A stretch of 10,803 nt of DNA from JACKJP01 sp050186955 (GCA_050186955.1 JBFWXZ010000105.1:1-10803), one strand, 5' to 3'; positions 1-6,651 are shown, numbered from the stretch's first letter. The notes: a model not told the origin generated them from the letters alone. Translations and numbers: made by a program.

Positions 1-13
1 GCTCTTCCGATCT
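1..13. other. Illumina adapter remnant (non-biological)
   Basis: The first 13 bases, GCTCTTCCGATCT, are exactly the 3' end of the standard Illumina adapter; the reverse complement AGATCGGAAGAGC is the usual trimming sequence. They sit at the very edge of the window and run into the coding frame of the DUF2336 gene, adding four false residues (from the minus strand: I-G-R-A). This marks an untrimmed contig end, not a genomic feature. Confidence 0.95.
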
Positions 14-707
14 CGCCCATCTCGGGCTCGAGGCGGGCCGAGCGGAAGGGGATGCGCGACGAGGAGGGCGCGTGGTCGCCGATGCGCCGCAGATAGGTCT
101 CGCGGTCCTTCGCGCCGAGCGACCAGAACAGTTCCGGCAGCAGCGGCGAGGAGTCGTCGAGCGCCGCGAAGAAGCGGCCTGCGGCGTCGGTGTCGAGGTC
201 GCCGCGGGCGATCAGCGCGGCGATCTGCTCGGGCCAGAAATCGGCGTCGGGATTGCGGGCGAGGATGTTGACGGCGCCGGTGTCGGCGCAGCCGATCAGC
301 AGGTCGATGGTCGGCGCCGTGAGGTCGCCGCGTCCGGCGACCGCCGCCATCAGCTCCGGGTCGAGGCTCGCCGCCGCCTCGTCGATCGCGATCGGGCTGA
401 TCCGCGCGCCGCTTCGCAGGAACGGCGCCGCGATGTCGGCGCCGGCCCGCGCCAGCCTGTTCACCGTCTCCTCCGGCAGGCTCCCGTCGCCGGCGAGCCG
501 CTCGGCGACGTAGCGCTGCACATCGCGCTCGGCGCCCGCCAGCAGGCTGTCGACGATTTCGGTGAAGCCGGCGAAGCGCGGATCGTCGCGTTGCTCGGGA
601 TTGGCGACATAGAGGTCGGCGAGGACCTTGGCGGCGGCCTTTCCCGTCGCCGCGCGGTTCTCGCGCGCCTCGGCCAGCAGCTTCTGGAATGTGTCGGCAG
701 CGTTCAT
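14..707 (-). CDS. DUF2336 domain-containing protein, 3' end missing
   Basis: The frame starts at ATG 707 (MNAADTFQKLLAEAR...) and stays open to the contig edge, giving about 231 genuine residues; the C-terminus is lost at the sequencing breakpoint. The protein is rich in Ala, Asp and Leu, predicted all-helical, without signal peptide or membrane segment. HEAT-like helical units recur, such as DVQRYVAERLAGDGSLPEE followed by AGADIAAPFLRSG and later TAPTIDLLIGCADTGAVNIL. This pattern of 'age or decay' helical repeats is what DUF2336 proteins of Alphaproteobacteria show; they are usually about 350-400 residues and of unknown function. It is divergent from the small-protein/lipoprotein pair, and a CtrA-like site lies about 93 bp upstream of its start. 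Family assignment is by recognition only; another HEAT-repeat protein is possible. Confidence 0.65.
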
Positions 708-799
708 TCTGTCTGCGTTCCGTGCCGGCCCCCTCGGGGCGGGCGTCTTCGGATTATCTGGGTGAGGGCTCCCCCGCGGACAAGCTATCGCGCCGTCCG

Positions 800-815
800 T
801 TAGCGAACTGTTAAC
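800..815 (+). promoter_or_regulatory. candidate CtrA-binding site in divergent intergenic region
   Basis: TTAG, then 7 bases, then TTAAC matches the CtrA consensus TTAA-N7-TTAAC at 8 of 9 fixed positions. It lies in the 708-886 gap between divergently transcribed DUF2336 and small-protein genes, about 93 bp from one start and 72 bp from the other, so it could act on either. Match to the motif is seen; CtrA control is inferred. Confidence 0.45.
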
Positions 816-886
816 CTTGCCAAGCGATTAATGAATCGTGTTTCGACCGCGTAATCCTTGACCGTCCAGCGCGGGGGACGTGGCCC

Positions 887-1087
887 ATGGGAGCCATCCT
901 GGAGTTCACATCGCGGAGCCGTTCGGGCGAACGGATGTCGCCTCCCCGCCGGCAGGACGGGGACGGGGCCGAGATCGTGCTTTTTCCCGGTATCCGAGTC
1001 GAATACCATACGATCGATCTCTCCCATCGGGTGAGGGATACGGGGAAACTTCACAACCAGAGCGACCAGAACCGCTCGGCGGAGTGA
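887..1087 (+). CDS. small hypothetical protein with LFPGIRVE core (rhizobial short-protein type)
   Basis: A 66-residue frame starts at ATG 887 with a purine-rich Shine-Dalgarno GGGGGA 8 bases upstream and ends in TGA five bases before the lipoprotein start, so the two are probably translated as a unit. The N-terminus is MGAILEF and the middle has GAEIVLFPGIRVEYH. Short Rhizobiales proteins with a core like AEILFFTGVRIER are familiar to me as a conserved but uncharacterised group, and this resembles them in size and motif. There is no signal peptide or membrane segment; the N-terminal third is Arg/Ser-rich and probably disordered. Function is unknown. The lipoprotein frame also stays open backwards through here, so the region could be only a leader, but the RBS, spacing and motif favour a real gene. 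Confidence 0.6.
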   Translation: MGAILEFTSRSRSGERMSPPRRQDGDGAEIVLFPGIRVEYHTIDLSHRVRDTGKLHNQSDQNRSAE

Positions 1088-1092
1088 TATCC

Positions 1093-1920
1093 ATGCGTCA
1101 GGACGGGGGCGGGGGGATCGCCTTCCCGAAGAACAGGCCGATGCGCGCCTTCGCGGCCGCCGCCGTCGTCGCGGCGCCGCTGCTCGCCGGATGCGGCCAG
1201 CAATATGGCGATCTCGGCCGGGCGCCGAAATCGGCCCTCACCGAAACCTACGCGCTCGCCGCCGGCAACAAGCTCGCCGCCTGGCGCGGCGCGCCGGTCT
1301 CGACCTTCGCGCTGACCGAGGACGAGACCGAGCTGAGGAGCCGCAGCTACCGCTTCATCATGCCGGGCTACCGCGCCGGCATCTTCGAGCGCGGCGAGGC
1401 CGAGGCGGTCCGCGCCCGCATCTGGCCCGACCATCGCCGCAGCGTCGATCTCGCGAACTACTCCGACGCGCTGCGCGAGAAATATCCCCGGCCGGCCGAG
1501 CCGCGCTACCACCGGATCGCCGAGGACGCCATCGCCGACACGGCGCTGATCGAGCCTTTCTTCGGCGTCGCCCACCGCGTGTTCCTCGCCGACGAATCGC
1601 GCATCCACGCCTTCCAGCAGGCGCATTTCGTTCCCACCCGCGAGCCGCAGGACGTCGAGGGCAGGCTGTTCGAGAACCGGCGCGTCATGCACTGGGCGGT
1701 CACCGCGCTCGACTGGCGGCTGAAGAGCTACGCCTACGCGCTGGAGCGCGCCCGCATCGAGGTGCCGTCGCCGCTGGAATCGGAGGCCGCCGAGGCCATC
1801 GCCCAGCTCGAATCCCAGGTCCGCCTGCTCGAGCGCTCGCTGCGCGACATGCGCCGCGGCTCCGGCGCCATGATCTATGGCGGCCCCATCGTCGACCGCG
1901 GCGTCCTGCCGATCAAATAG
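1093..1920 (+). CDS. putative outer-membrane lipoprotein, function unknown
   Basis: A 275-residue protein with a lipoprotein signal sequence: positive residues (KNRPMR), a hydrophobic Ala/Val stretch at about 18-31 and the lipobox LLAGC, so Cys34 would be lipidated after export. Start ATG 1093 has GGAG 8 bases upstream; ATG 1141 (residue 17) would give a more usual 17-residue signal peptide but has only a poorly spaced AGG. The mature part is mostly helical with many Arg and Glu residues; residues about 228-262 (AEAIAQLESQVRLLERSLRDM) form a heptad-like coiled coil. No enzyme motif is recognised. The gene lies five bases after the small-protein gene and ends three bases from the stop of the convergent DUF1254 gene, so two operons meet here tail to tail with no room for a conventional terminator. 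Confidence 0.75.
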   Translation: MRQDGGGGIAFPKNRPMRAFAAAAVVAAPLLAGCGQQYGDLGRAPKSALTETYALAAGNKLAAWRGAPVSTFALTEDETELRSRSYRFIMPGYRAGIFERGEAEAVRARIWPDHRRSVDLANYSDALREKYPRPAEPRYHRIAEDAIADTALIEPFFGVAHRVFLADESRIHAFQQAHFVPTREPQDVEGRLFENRRVMHWAVTALDWRLKSYAYALERARIEVPSPLESEAAEAIAQLESQVRLLERSLRDMRRGSGAMIYGGPIVDRGVLPIK

Positions 1921-1923
1921 GCC

Positions 1924-2484
1924 TCACTCCGACGGCGGCAGGGTCTCGCAGGTGGACGAGCGCGCCAGCTCGGCGATCGCCGGCGCCTGGCTTTCGGTGG
2001 CGACGAGCGAGCGGAACAGCAGGAAGCCCTCGTCCTCCGGCGCCTCGATATTGAGGACGTCGTTGGTCGCCTCGGCTTCCTTGAGCTCGACCTCCTTCAT
2101 CTGCGCGTTGTCGCGGATCTCGATGACGATCTCGCCGCGCGGCGCGGCCTGGCTGGTTACGCTGTAATAGACGATGCCGGCGCGGGTGTGCCCGGCCACC
2201 GACCAGAAGGTATCGGGAATCCGGGTGTCGACCCGCAGCGGACCGTTGGCGAGGTTGTAGCGGCACACCGTGTAGATCACCGCCGGGTCCATGAAGGGCA
2301 GGGCCTCGTTGCCCGGCGTCGCCCGGGGCAGGGTCATCTTGCCGCCTTCGGGAACGATCGCGGTGATCCGCGACCACGCGTCGTAGGGCGCGATCTGCGG
2401 GATCGAGAGGATCGTCGCGATATGGATGATGCCGGCGAGCGCGGCGACCCCCAATGCCCAGACCAGCCACCTCACGAGCGGCAT
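1924..2484 (-). CDS. DUF1254 domain-containing membrane-anchored protein
   Basis: A 186-residue protein beginning MPLVRWLVWALG, with one N-terminal transmembrane segment at about 5-28 that probably anchors a periplasmic domain. The body has features of DUF1254 proteins: an aromatic/Pro segment PQIAPYDAWSRI, a Val-Pro-Glu-Gly-Gly linker, and the block DPAVIYTVCRYNLANGPL followed by a DTFWSVAG strand. The start overlaps the end of the DUF1214 gene by 13 bp, so translation is probably coupled. DUF1254 and DUF1214 are often fused in one protein of about 450 residues; here each is a separate short protein. Biochemical function is unknown; linkage to PBP1A suggests an envelope role, which is inference only. 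Confidence 0.75.
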   Translation of the reverse strand: MPLVRWLVWALGVAALAGIIHIATILSIPQIAPYDAWSRITAIVPEGGKMTLPRATPGNEALPFMDPAVIYTVCRYNLANGPLRVDTRIPDTFWSVAGHTRAGIVYYSVTSQAAPRGEIVIEIRDNAQMKEVELKEAEATNDVLNIEAPEDEGFLLFRSLVATESQAPAIAELARSSTCETLPPSE

Positions 2485-3053
2485 CCCGTGCGCTGGATGC
2501 TCGGCATCCGGATGTCCTGGAAGCTGCGGCCGGTGGCCACCGGCGTGTCGTAGAGGCGCACCACGTAGCGCACCTCGCCGGCCTCGCCGACCGGCAGCCA
2601 GTTGCCCGGCCGCGCGCGCTGCGAGACGGTGACCTCGAAGCTGCCGTCGGGCCGCCGCACCACCTCGCCGGAATTGATCCCGAGGCGGTGCACGGGATTC
2701 TCGATCAGGTGCCGGCCGCTCTCCGAATAGACGGTCAGCGTCCACCACTGGGTCGCCGGCATGCGGCCGGAAAGCAGATAGTCGCAATTCGCCCGCAGCG
2801 CCTGGCCGGTGTCGTCGGCGGTGGCGGTGAAGGATATGCCGGTGCCGCCGGCGAGCGGCAGGTCGCCGGTGCGCGAGAGGTTGGCGCGCGTATAGGGGTC
2901 GGCGTTAGCGGCCCCCGAGCGCGGCCACGCTGACCACGCGCCGACCCGCACCGCCTCGAAACCGAGGCCGCGGTCGACGGCGAACAGCGCCGAGCCGAGG
3001 CCGATGGCGGCGCCGAGCGCCAGCCCGATGATGAGTTGCAGGGCGAGAATCAT
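2472..3053 (-). CDS. DUF1214 domain-containing membrane-anchored protein
   Basis: A 193-residue protein starting at ATG 3053 (MILALQLIIGLALGAAIG), with one N-terminal hydrophobic segment at about 2-25 (anchor or uncleaved signal). The C-terminal half matches the DUF1214 pattern: WWTLTVYSESG, then NPVHRLGINSGEVV, RPDGSFEVTVS, a GNWLPV turn and VVRLYDTP. No catalytic residues are known for the family. A longer frame reaches TTG 3119, but the extra 22 residues are polar and would bury the membrane segment, so ATG 3053 is preferred although no clear Shine-Dalgarno precedes it. The gene lies 100 bp downstream of PBP1A on the same strand and overlaps the DUF1254 start by 13 bp, making a likely three-gene unit. 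Confidence 0.8.
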   Translation of the reverse strand: MILALQLIIGLALGAAIGLGSALFAVDRGLGFEAVRVGAWSAWPRSGAANADPYTRANLSRTGDLPLAGGTGISFTATADDTGQALRANCDYLLSGRMPATQWWTLTVYSESGRHLIENPVHRLGINSGEVVRRPDGSFEVTVSQRARPGNWLPVGEAGEVRYVVRLYDTPVATGRSFQDIRMPSIQRTGCRS

Positions 3054-3153
3054 TGGGTGCCGGTCCGCCGCGGTCGGAAGTTCGAGGGTGAGGGAAGCGG
3101 CAGGCCGCCGCGGTGTCAATATCGGGCCGGGAAGCCTGCTTGCTGCCGTCCGC

Positions 3154-5337
3154 CTACCGCCACGAGCCGGCGCTGAAGCGAACGCCGCCCGATCCCGGCA
3201 GGCTGCGGCCCCTCAGCTCGGCCGAGGAGACGCGGTCGCCGCGCCCCGGCGCGGTGATGCGCGGGGCCTCGCGCATCAGCCGGCTGATGTTCTCGAGCAC
3301 CTCGCTCGTCGCCGTCGACAGGGTGAGCGGCCGCCCGCTGCTGTCGGTCTCGGCGACCACCGGGGCTTCCGCCGGTGCCGTCTCCAGCCCGTCGACGCCC
3401 GGGATCGGCTTTATCTCGATGCCGTTGTGGGCATAGGCCATGTATTGCTGCCAGGTCATCGCCGGCAGGTTGCCGCCGGTCAGCCGCGCCGTCGAGGTGA
3501 AGTCGTCATTGCCGAACCAGACGGCGGTGACGTAGTTGCCGGTGAAGCCGATGAACCAGGCGTCGCGATAGGCCTGGGTGGTGCCGGTCTTGCCGCAGGT
3601 GGCGATGCCGGGAAGCTGCGCGCGGCGGCCGGTGCCGGCGGTGGTCACGGCGTTCAGCATGCGGTTCAGCTCGGCGACCTTGGGGGCGGGAAGCACCTGC
3701 TCGCGCGGCGGCGCGTCGCGCTTGTGGCTGTAGATGGTCTCGCCGGCGGAATTGCGGATCTCCAGCACCCCGTAGCCATGCGCCTGCCGGCCGCCGCTGG
3801 CCAGCGTCGCGTAGCCGGTCGCCTGGTCGAGCACCGTCATCTCGGAGACGCCGAGCGGCATCGAGCGGGTGACGCGGATCGGCGTCTCGACGCCCATGCG
3901 GGCCGCCATGTCGGCGATCTTGTCGCGGCCGAAGCTCTGCGAGATGCGCACCGGGATCGTGTTGATCGAGCGGGCCAGCGCGGTGGTCAGGGTGACGCGG
4001 CCGCGATAGCCGCGCGAATAGTTCTTCGGGCACCAGTTGCCGATGCAGATCGGCGCGTCGACGACGATCGAGTTCTCGGTGAATCCGTTCATCAGCGCCG
4101 TCATGTAGACATAGGGCTTGAAGGAGGAGCCGGGCTGGCGCAGCGCGTTCGTGGCGCGATTGAACTGGCTCTTGCCGTAGTCGCGCCCGCCGACCATGGC
4201 GCGCACCGCGCCGTCGGGATCCATCGAGACGAGGGCGGCCTGGCGCACCCGGTACTGGTCGCCGTACTGGCGCAGGCTCGACTCGACCGAGGTCTCCGCC
4301 GCGTTCTGCAGGTTGGGGTCGATGCTCGTCTTCACCTGCAGCACGTAGTCGTGGCCGTTGGACAGCTTCTTCACCTCCTCGAACGCCCAGTCGAGGAAGA
4401 AGTCGGGGCTCGTCTTGTCGGAGCGGTCGACGGCCGAGGCCGGGTTGCGACGGGCGGCGTAGACCTGGCCCTCGCTCATGAAGCCGGCCTCGACGAGGTT
4501 GGTCAGCACCTCGTTGGCGCGCGCGCGCGCCGCCGGCAGGTCGATATGCGGCGCGTAGTTGCCGGGCGCCTTGAACAGCCCCGCCAGCATCGCCGCCTCG
4601 GCGAGGTTCACCTCGCGGATCGACTTGCCGAAATAGAACTCCGCCGCGGCATCCACGCCGAAGGTGCCGCCGCCGAGATAGGCGCGGTCGAGATAAAGTT
4701 TGAGGATCTCGTTCTTGGTCAGCCGCGCCTCGAGCCAGATCGACAGGAAGGCTTCCTTGATCTTGCGCTCGAAGGTGCGCTCGTTCGACAGGAACAGGTT
4801 CTTGGCGAGCTGCTGGGTGATCGACGAGCCGCCCTGGACGACCGAGTTGGCGCGCATGTTCTCCACCAGCGCGCGCATGGTGCCGGGGACGTCGATGCCG
4901 AAATGCTCGTAGAAGCGCCGGTCCTCGGTCGCCAGCACCGCCTTGATGACGTGGTCGGGAATGTCGGTCAGCTCGATGTCGTCATTGTGCAGGATGCCGC
5001 GCTTGCCGATCTCGTTGCCGTAGCGGTCGAGGAAGGTGACGGAATATTGCTGGTTGGTCAGCCAGTCGCCGCGCGTCTCGTCGAAGGCCGGCAGCGCCAG
5101 CGCCAGCGCCAGCACCGCGCCGAGCACGCCGAAGGTGAAGCCGTCGGAGGAAAGCTCGAAGAAAAGCCGCTTGAAACCGCGGAAGTTCAGCCGCTCCAGC
5201 CGCGCCGCGTAGGCCGAGAAGCCGCGCTTGACCATCTCGAAGGTCTCGAAGAGCTGGCTGTCGATCCAGGAATCGAATTCGAGCAGGCCGAAGCCGCGCC
5301 ACTTCCTGCGCCGGCGGGTTTCGAACGGATCCCTCAA
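3154..5337 (-). CDS. class A penicillin-binding protein (PBP1A family), bifunctional peptidoglycan synthase
   Basis: This inner-membrane enzyme polymerises lipid II into glycan strands and cross-links the stem peptides. Order (numbered from TTG 5337, 727 residues): Arg-rich cytoplasmic N-terminus, transmembrane helix at about 67-85, glycosyltransferase (GT51) domain with EDRRFYEHFG (catalytic Glu138), GGSSITQQLAKN, a KIKEAFLSIWLE helix and LDRAYLGGGTFG, then the transpeptidase domain with SSFK (nucleophile Ser404), SIN (457-459) and KTGT (Lys583). All catalytic motifs are intact. The N-terminal block LLEFDSWIDSQLF resembles Rhizobiales homologues. There is no ATG start; TTG 5337 has GAGG 8 bases upstream, while TTG 5373 would add 12 residues but has no Shine-Dalgarno. 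It is probably first in an operon with the DUF1214 and DUF1254 genes; a CtrA-like site lies about 170 bp upstream. Confidence 0.95.
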   Translation of the reverse strand: MRDPFETRRRRKWRGFGLLEFDSWIDSQLFETFEMVKRGFSAYAARLERLNFRGFKRLFFELSSDGFTFGVLGAVLALALALPAFDETRGDWLTNQQYSVTFLDRYGNEIGKRGILHNDDIELTDIPDHVIKAVLATEDRRFYEHFGIDVPGTMRALVENMRANSVVQGGSSITQQLAKNLFLSNERTFERKIKEAFLSIWLEARLTKNEILKLYLDRAYLGGGTFGVDAAAEFYFGKSIREVNLAEAAMLAGLFKAPGNYAPHIDLPAARARANEVLTNLVEAGFMSEGQVYAARRNPASAVDRSDKTSPDFFLDWAFEEVKKLSNGHDYVLQVKTSIDPNLQNAAETSVESSLRQYGDQYRVRQAALVSMDPDGAVRAMVGGRDYGKSQFNRATNALRQPGSSFKPYVYMTALMNGFTENSIVVDAPICIGNWCPKNYSRGYRGRVTLTTALARSINTIPVRISQSFGRDKIADMAARMGVETPIRVTRSMPLGVSEMTVLDQATGYATLASGGRQAHGYGVLEIRNSAGETIYSHKRDAPPREQVLPAPKVAELNRMLNAVTTAGTGRRAQLPGIATCGKTGTTQAYRDAWFIGFTGNYVTAVWFGNDDFTSTARLTGGNLPAMTWQQYMAYAHNGIEIKPIPGVDGLETAPAEAPVVAETDSSGRPLTLSTATSEVLENISRLMREAPRITAPGRGDRVSSAELRGRSLPGSGGVRFSAGSWR

Positions 5338-5504
5338 TTCTTTCGCCTCGTCGCTTCGGCAGCAGCCTTGCAAGGGCGGCGGTGAGTTTTCCCGCCGCCG
5401 GCACCGGTTTTCCGTCCGCCCCCGCGGATTTTTCGCGCCATCGGGTGGCTGAATCGACCGGTTGCGATCACTCTACCAGCTTTTGCCGCCCGCGCGCGAA
5501 ACGC

Positions 5505-5520
5505 TTATCATCTGGTTAAC
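5505..5520 (+). promoter_or_regulatory. candidate CtrA-binding site between PBP1A and ycgN-like gene
   Basis: TTAT, 7 bases, TTAAC: 8 of 9 fixed positions of the CtrA consensus. It lies about 50 bp upstream of the YcgN-family start and about 170 bp upstream of the PBP1A start, in the only intergenic space they share. A whole CtrA-like site again falls in a divergent promoter region, as at 800-815. Regulation is inferred. Confidence 0.45.
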
Positions 5521-5569
5521 CGCCATTCCAGCCCCTCACCCTGCGGCAATGACCGCGTGGAGAGCCCCC

Positions 5570-6061
5570 GTGACCGAACCGTTCTGGCGCGCCAAGCGCC
5601 TCGAGGAGATGACCCGCGACGAGTGGGAGAGCCTGTGCGACGGCTGCGGCCGCTGCTGCCTGCTCAAGCTCGAGGACGAGGATACCGGCGAACTCGCCTT
5701 CACCAACCTCGCCTGCACGCTGCTCGACGGCGAGACCTGCCGCTGCCGCGACTACGACAACCGCCGCGACACCGTGCCCGACTGCGTCTCGCTGGACGCC
5801 GCCTCGGTGCGCCGCCTGCGCTGGCTGCCGCCGACCTGCGCCTACCGCCTCGTTGCCGAGGGCAGCGACCTCTACTGGTGGCACCCGCTGGTCTCCGGCG
5901 ATCCGGATACGGTGATCGAGGCCGGCATCTCCGCCGCCGGGCGGACGGTGCCGGAGGAGGAGGCGACCGCCGAGGAATGGGAGGACTATGTCGTCGACTG
6001 GCCGTCCCGCTTCCCGCGGGCCGCACGGCGGCTGCCGGCAGGCGTTCAGCGCCGCTCCTGA
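5570..6061 (+). CDS. YcgN/UPF0260-family cysteine-cluster protein
   Basis: A 163-residue cytoplasmic protein. The N-terminus EPFWRAKRLEEMTRDEWESLC is followed by a Cys-rich cluster (Cys23, Cys26, Cys29, Cys30), then FTNLACTLLDGETCRCRDY (Cys49, Cys57, Cys59), Cys72 in PDC and Cys90 in TCAYR. The same spacing occurs in E. coli YcgN and the wider CxxCxxCC zinc/iron-sulfur-cluster family, whose biochemical role is not established; a metal site is inferred from the cysteines. GTG 5570 is chosen because GGAGA lies 6-7 bases upstream and the family starts shortly before the PFW motif; ATG 5549 would add seven residues without a clear ribosome site. Length agrees with the family. The gene is divergent from PBP1A and appears monocistronic. 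Confidence 0.9.
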   Translation: MTEPFWRAKRLEEMTRDEWESLCDGCGRCCLLKLEDEDTGELAFTNLACTLLDGETCRCRDYDNRRDTVPDCVSLDAASVRRLRWLPPTCAYRLVAEGSDLYWWHPLVSGDPDTVIEAGISAAGRTVPEEEATAEEWEDYVVDWPSRFPRAARRLPAGVQRRS

Positions 6062-6098
6062 TATTTTCTGTCGGCGCGCGGCAATGAAACGCCGCTCC

Positions 6099-6107
6099 TG
6101 TGGATAA
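6099..6107 (-). promoter_or_regulatory. perfect DnaA-box sequence (TTATCCACA on the minus strand)
   Basis: TGTGGATAA on the plus strand is the reverse complement of the consensus DnaA box. A second, degenerate copy TGTGGATCG lies 22 bases further on (6121-6129). There is no AT-rich unwinding element and no replication gene nearby, so this is not evidence for an origin; it could be a DnaA-titration or regulatory site, or chance. Confidence 0.3.
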
Positions 6108-6200
6108 GCCCGCAACATTCTGTGGATCGCTGTGCGGATGGCCCGATCCGGGCCGCCGCGCCGCTGGACAGGCGCACGGGGCGGGCGGACACTCGTCCCA

Positions 6201-6280
6201 CTGTCATTCCTCCCTTGGGGAAGCGGCCCGGGCGGCGAAGGTCGCAGGGATCGCCGAGCGAAGGGATCAAGGAACGACGG
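6201..6280. repeat. 80-bp unit with imperfect inverted-repeat ends (possible dispersed repeat)
   Basis: The left end CTGTCATTCCT and right end AGGAACGACGG are inverted repeats matching at 9 of 11 positions. Inside is a direct repeat AGGGATC (6246-6252 and 6262-6268). Intergenic elements ending in a GTCATTCC-type inverted repeat are common in proteobacteria, so this may be one copy of a genome-wide family. Only one copy lies in this window, so repetition elsewhere is inferred. Confidence 0.35.
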
Positions 6281-6490
6281 GGCCCGCTGAGCGCCCGGAC
6301 ATTCCGGCAAGGCCGCAAGGTTCTTGCGGGAGGAGAAGGGAAGGCGACGGGCAGCCGTGGACGGTTTCACGACCGGGAGACGGCGGCCGATGCACCGGTG
6401 AACGGCGGTCAAACCGTTCGGCCGGACGCTCTGGCGACGCTTTCGGGCGGCGCGGGGCGGCAAGGTTCCGGGGCGCCCGGTCCGCGAGGA

Positions 6491-6520
6491 TCGGAAGGTT
6501 CCGAGGACCGTGATCGGTCC
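6491..6520. repeat. two back-to-back perfect palindromes
   Basis: TCGGAA-GG-TTCCGA (6491-6504) is followed without a gap by GGACCG-TGAT-CGGTCC (6505-6520). Each has a perfect 6-bp stem with a 2- or 4-base loop. No T-run follows in either direction, so they are not ordinary terminators. They could be protein-binding sites, structured RNA or part of a REP-like element. Confidence 0.45.
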
Positions 6521-6600
6521 ACCGGCGCGGTCTGTCCGGCGATGCCGCCGCAAGGCATGGCATGGCGGGAGAGGGCGCAAAGGCAAACCGAACAGGGAGG

Positions 6601-6625
6601 CGCCGGGCGGCTTGCCGTTCCGGCG
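6601..6625 (-). terminator. nested G+C hairpin downstream of the toxin gene (possible terminator)
   Basis: CGCCGG (6601-6606) pairs with CCGGCG (6620-6625), and inside CGGC (6608-6611) pairs with GCCG (6614-6617), giving about 10 pairs with small bulges. It begins 27 bp past the toxin stop. The U-rich run is poor in the toxin direction (TCCCTGTTC) and better in the plus direction (TCTTTCTGTTT), so direction and strength are uncertain. Confidence 0.35.
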
Positions 6626-6651
6626 TCTTTCTGTTTGGGGTTTACCGTGGA

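Larger units (their letters stand above)
6062..6651. other. 590-bp intergenic region without a supportable gene
   Basis: Open frames cross this stretch in several directions, as expected at this G+C content, but none has a ribosome site with a family-like product, and their translations are low-complexity Arg/Gly/Pro. It holds an 11-bp direct repeat CGCCGCTCCTG (6049-6059 and 6090-6100), a DnaA-box sequence, an 80-bp unit with inverted-repeat ends, a perfect 7-bp stem hairpin with GTT loop (6313-6329), two adjacent palindromes and a G+C-rich nested hairpin at its right end. It probably combines dispersed repeats, possible untranslated RNA and the 3' flank of the toxin gene. Confidence 0.6.

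Noticed and set aside
72..803. 243-codon plus-strand open frame opposite the DUF2336 gene
   Set aside because: The minus-strand translation has normal composition, helical repeats and a sensible ATG, whereas this frame is Arg/Gly/Val-rich and runs out of the gene into the promoter region.
1014..1040. Palindrome-like TCTCCCATCGGGTGAGGGA, thought to be a rhizobial intergenic mosaic element
   Set aside because: It lies inside the coding frame of the small protein (887-1087), the arms match only partly, and no second copy is seen in the window.
880..1092. Extended lipoprotein start at GTG 880
   Set aside because: It would add 71 residues before the signal peptide, incompatible with lipoprotein export; the region is better explained by the small gene in another frame.
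3004..5385. 793-codon open frame on the plus strand opposite PBP1A
   Set aside because: It is antisense to a gene with every catalytic motif of class A PBPs. Its translation is Arg/Ala/Gly/His/Val-rich without any family feature, as expected of a frame shadow in G+C-rich DNA.
6099..6129. Origin of replication
   Set aside because: There is only one perfect and one degenerate DnaA box, with no AT-rich element, no further boxes and no replication or partition gene.
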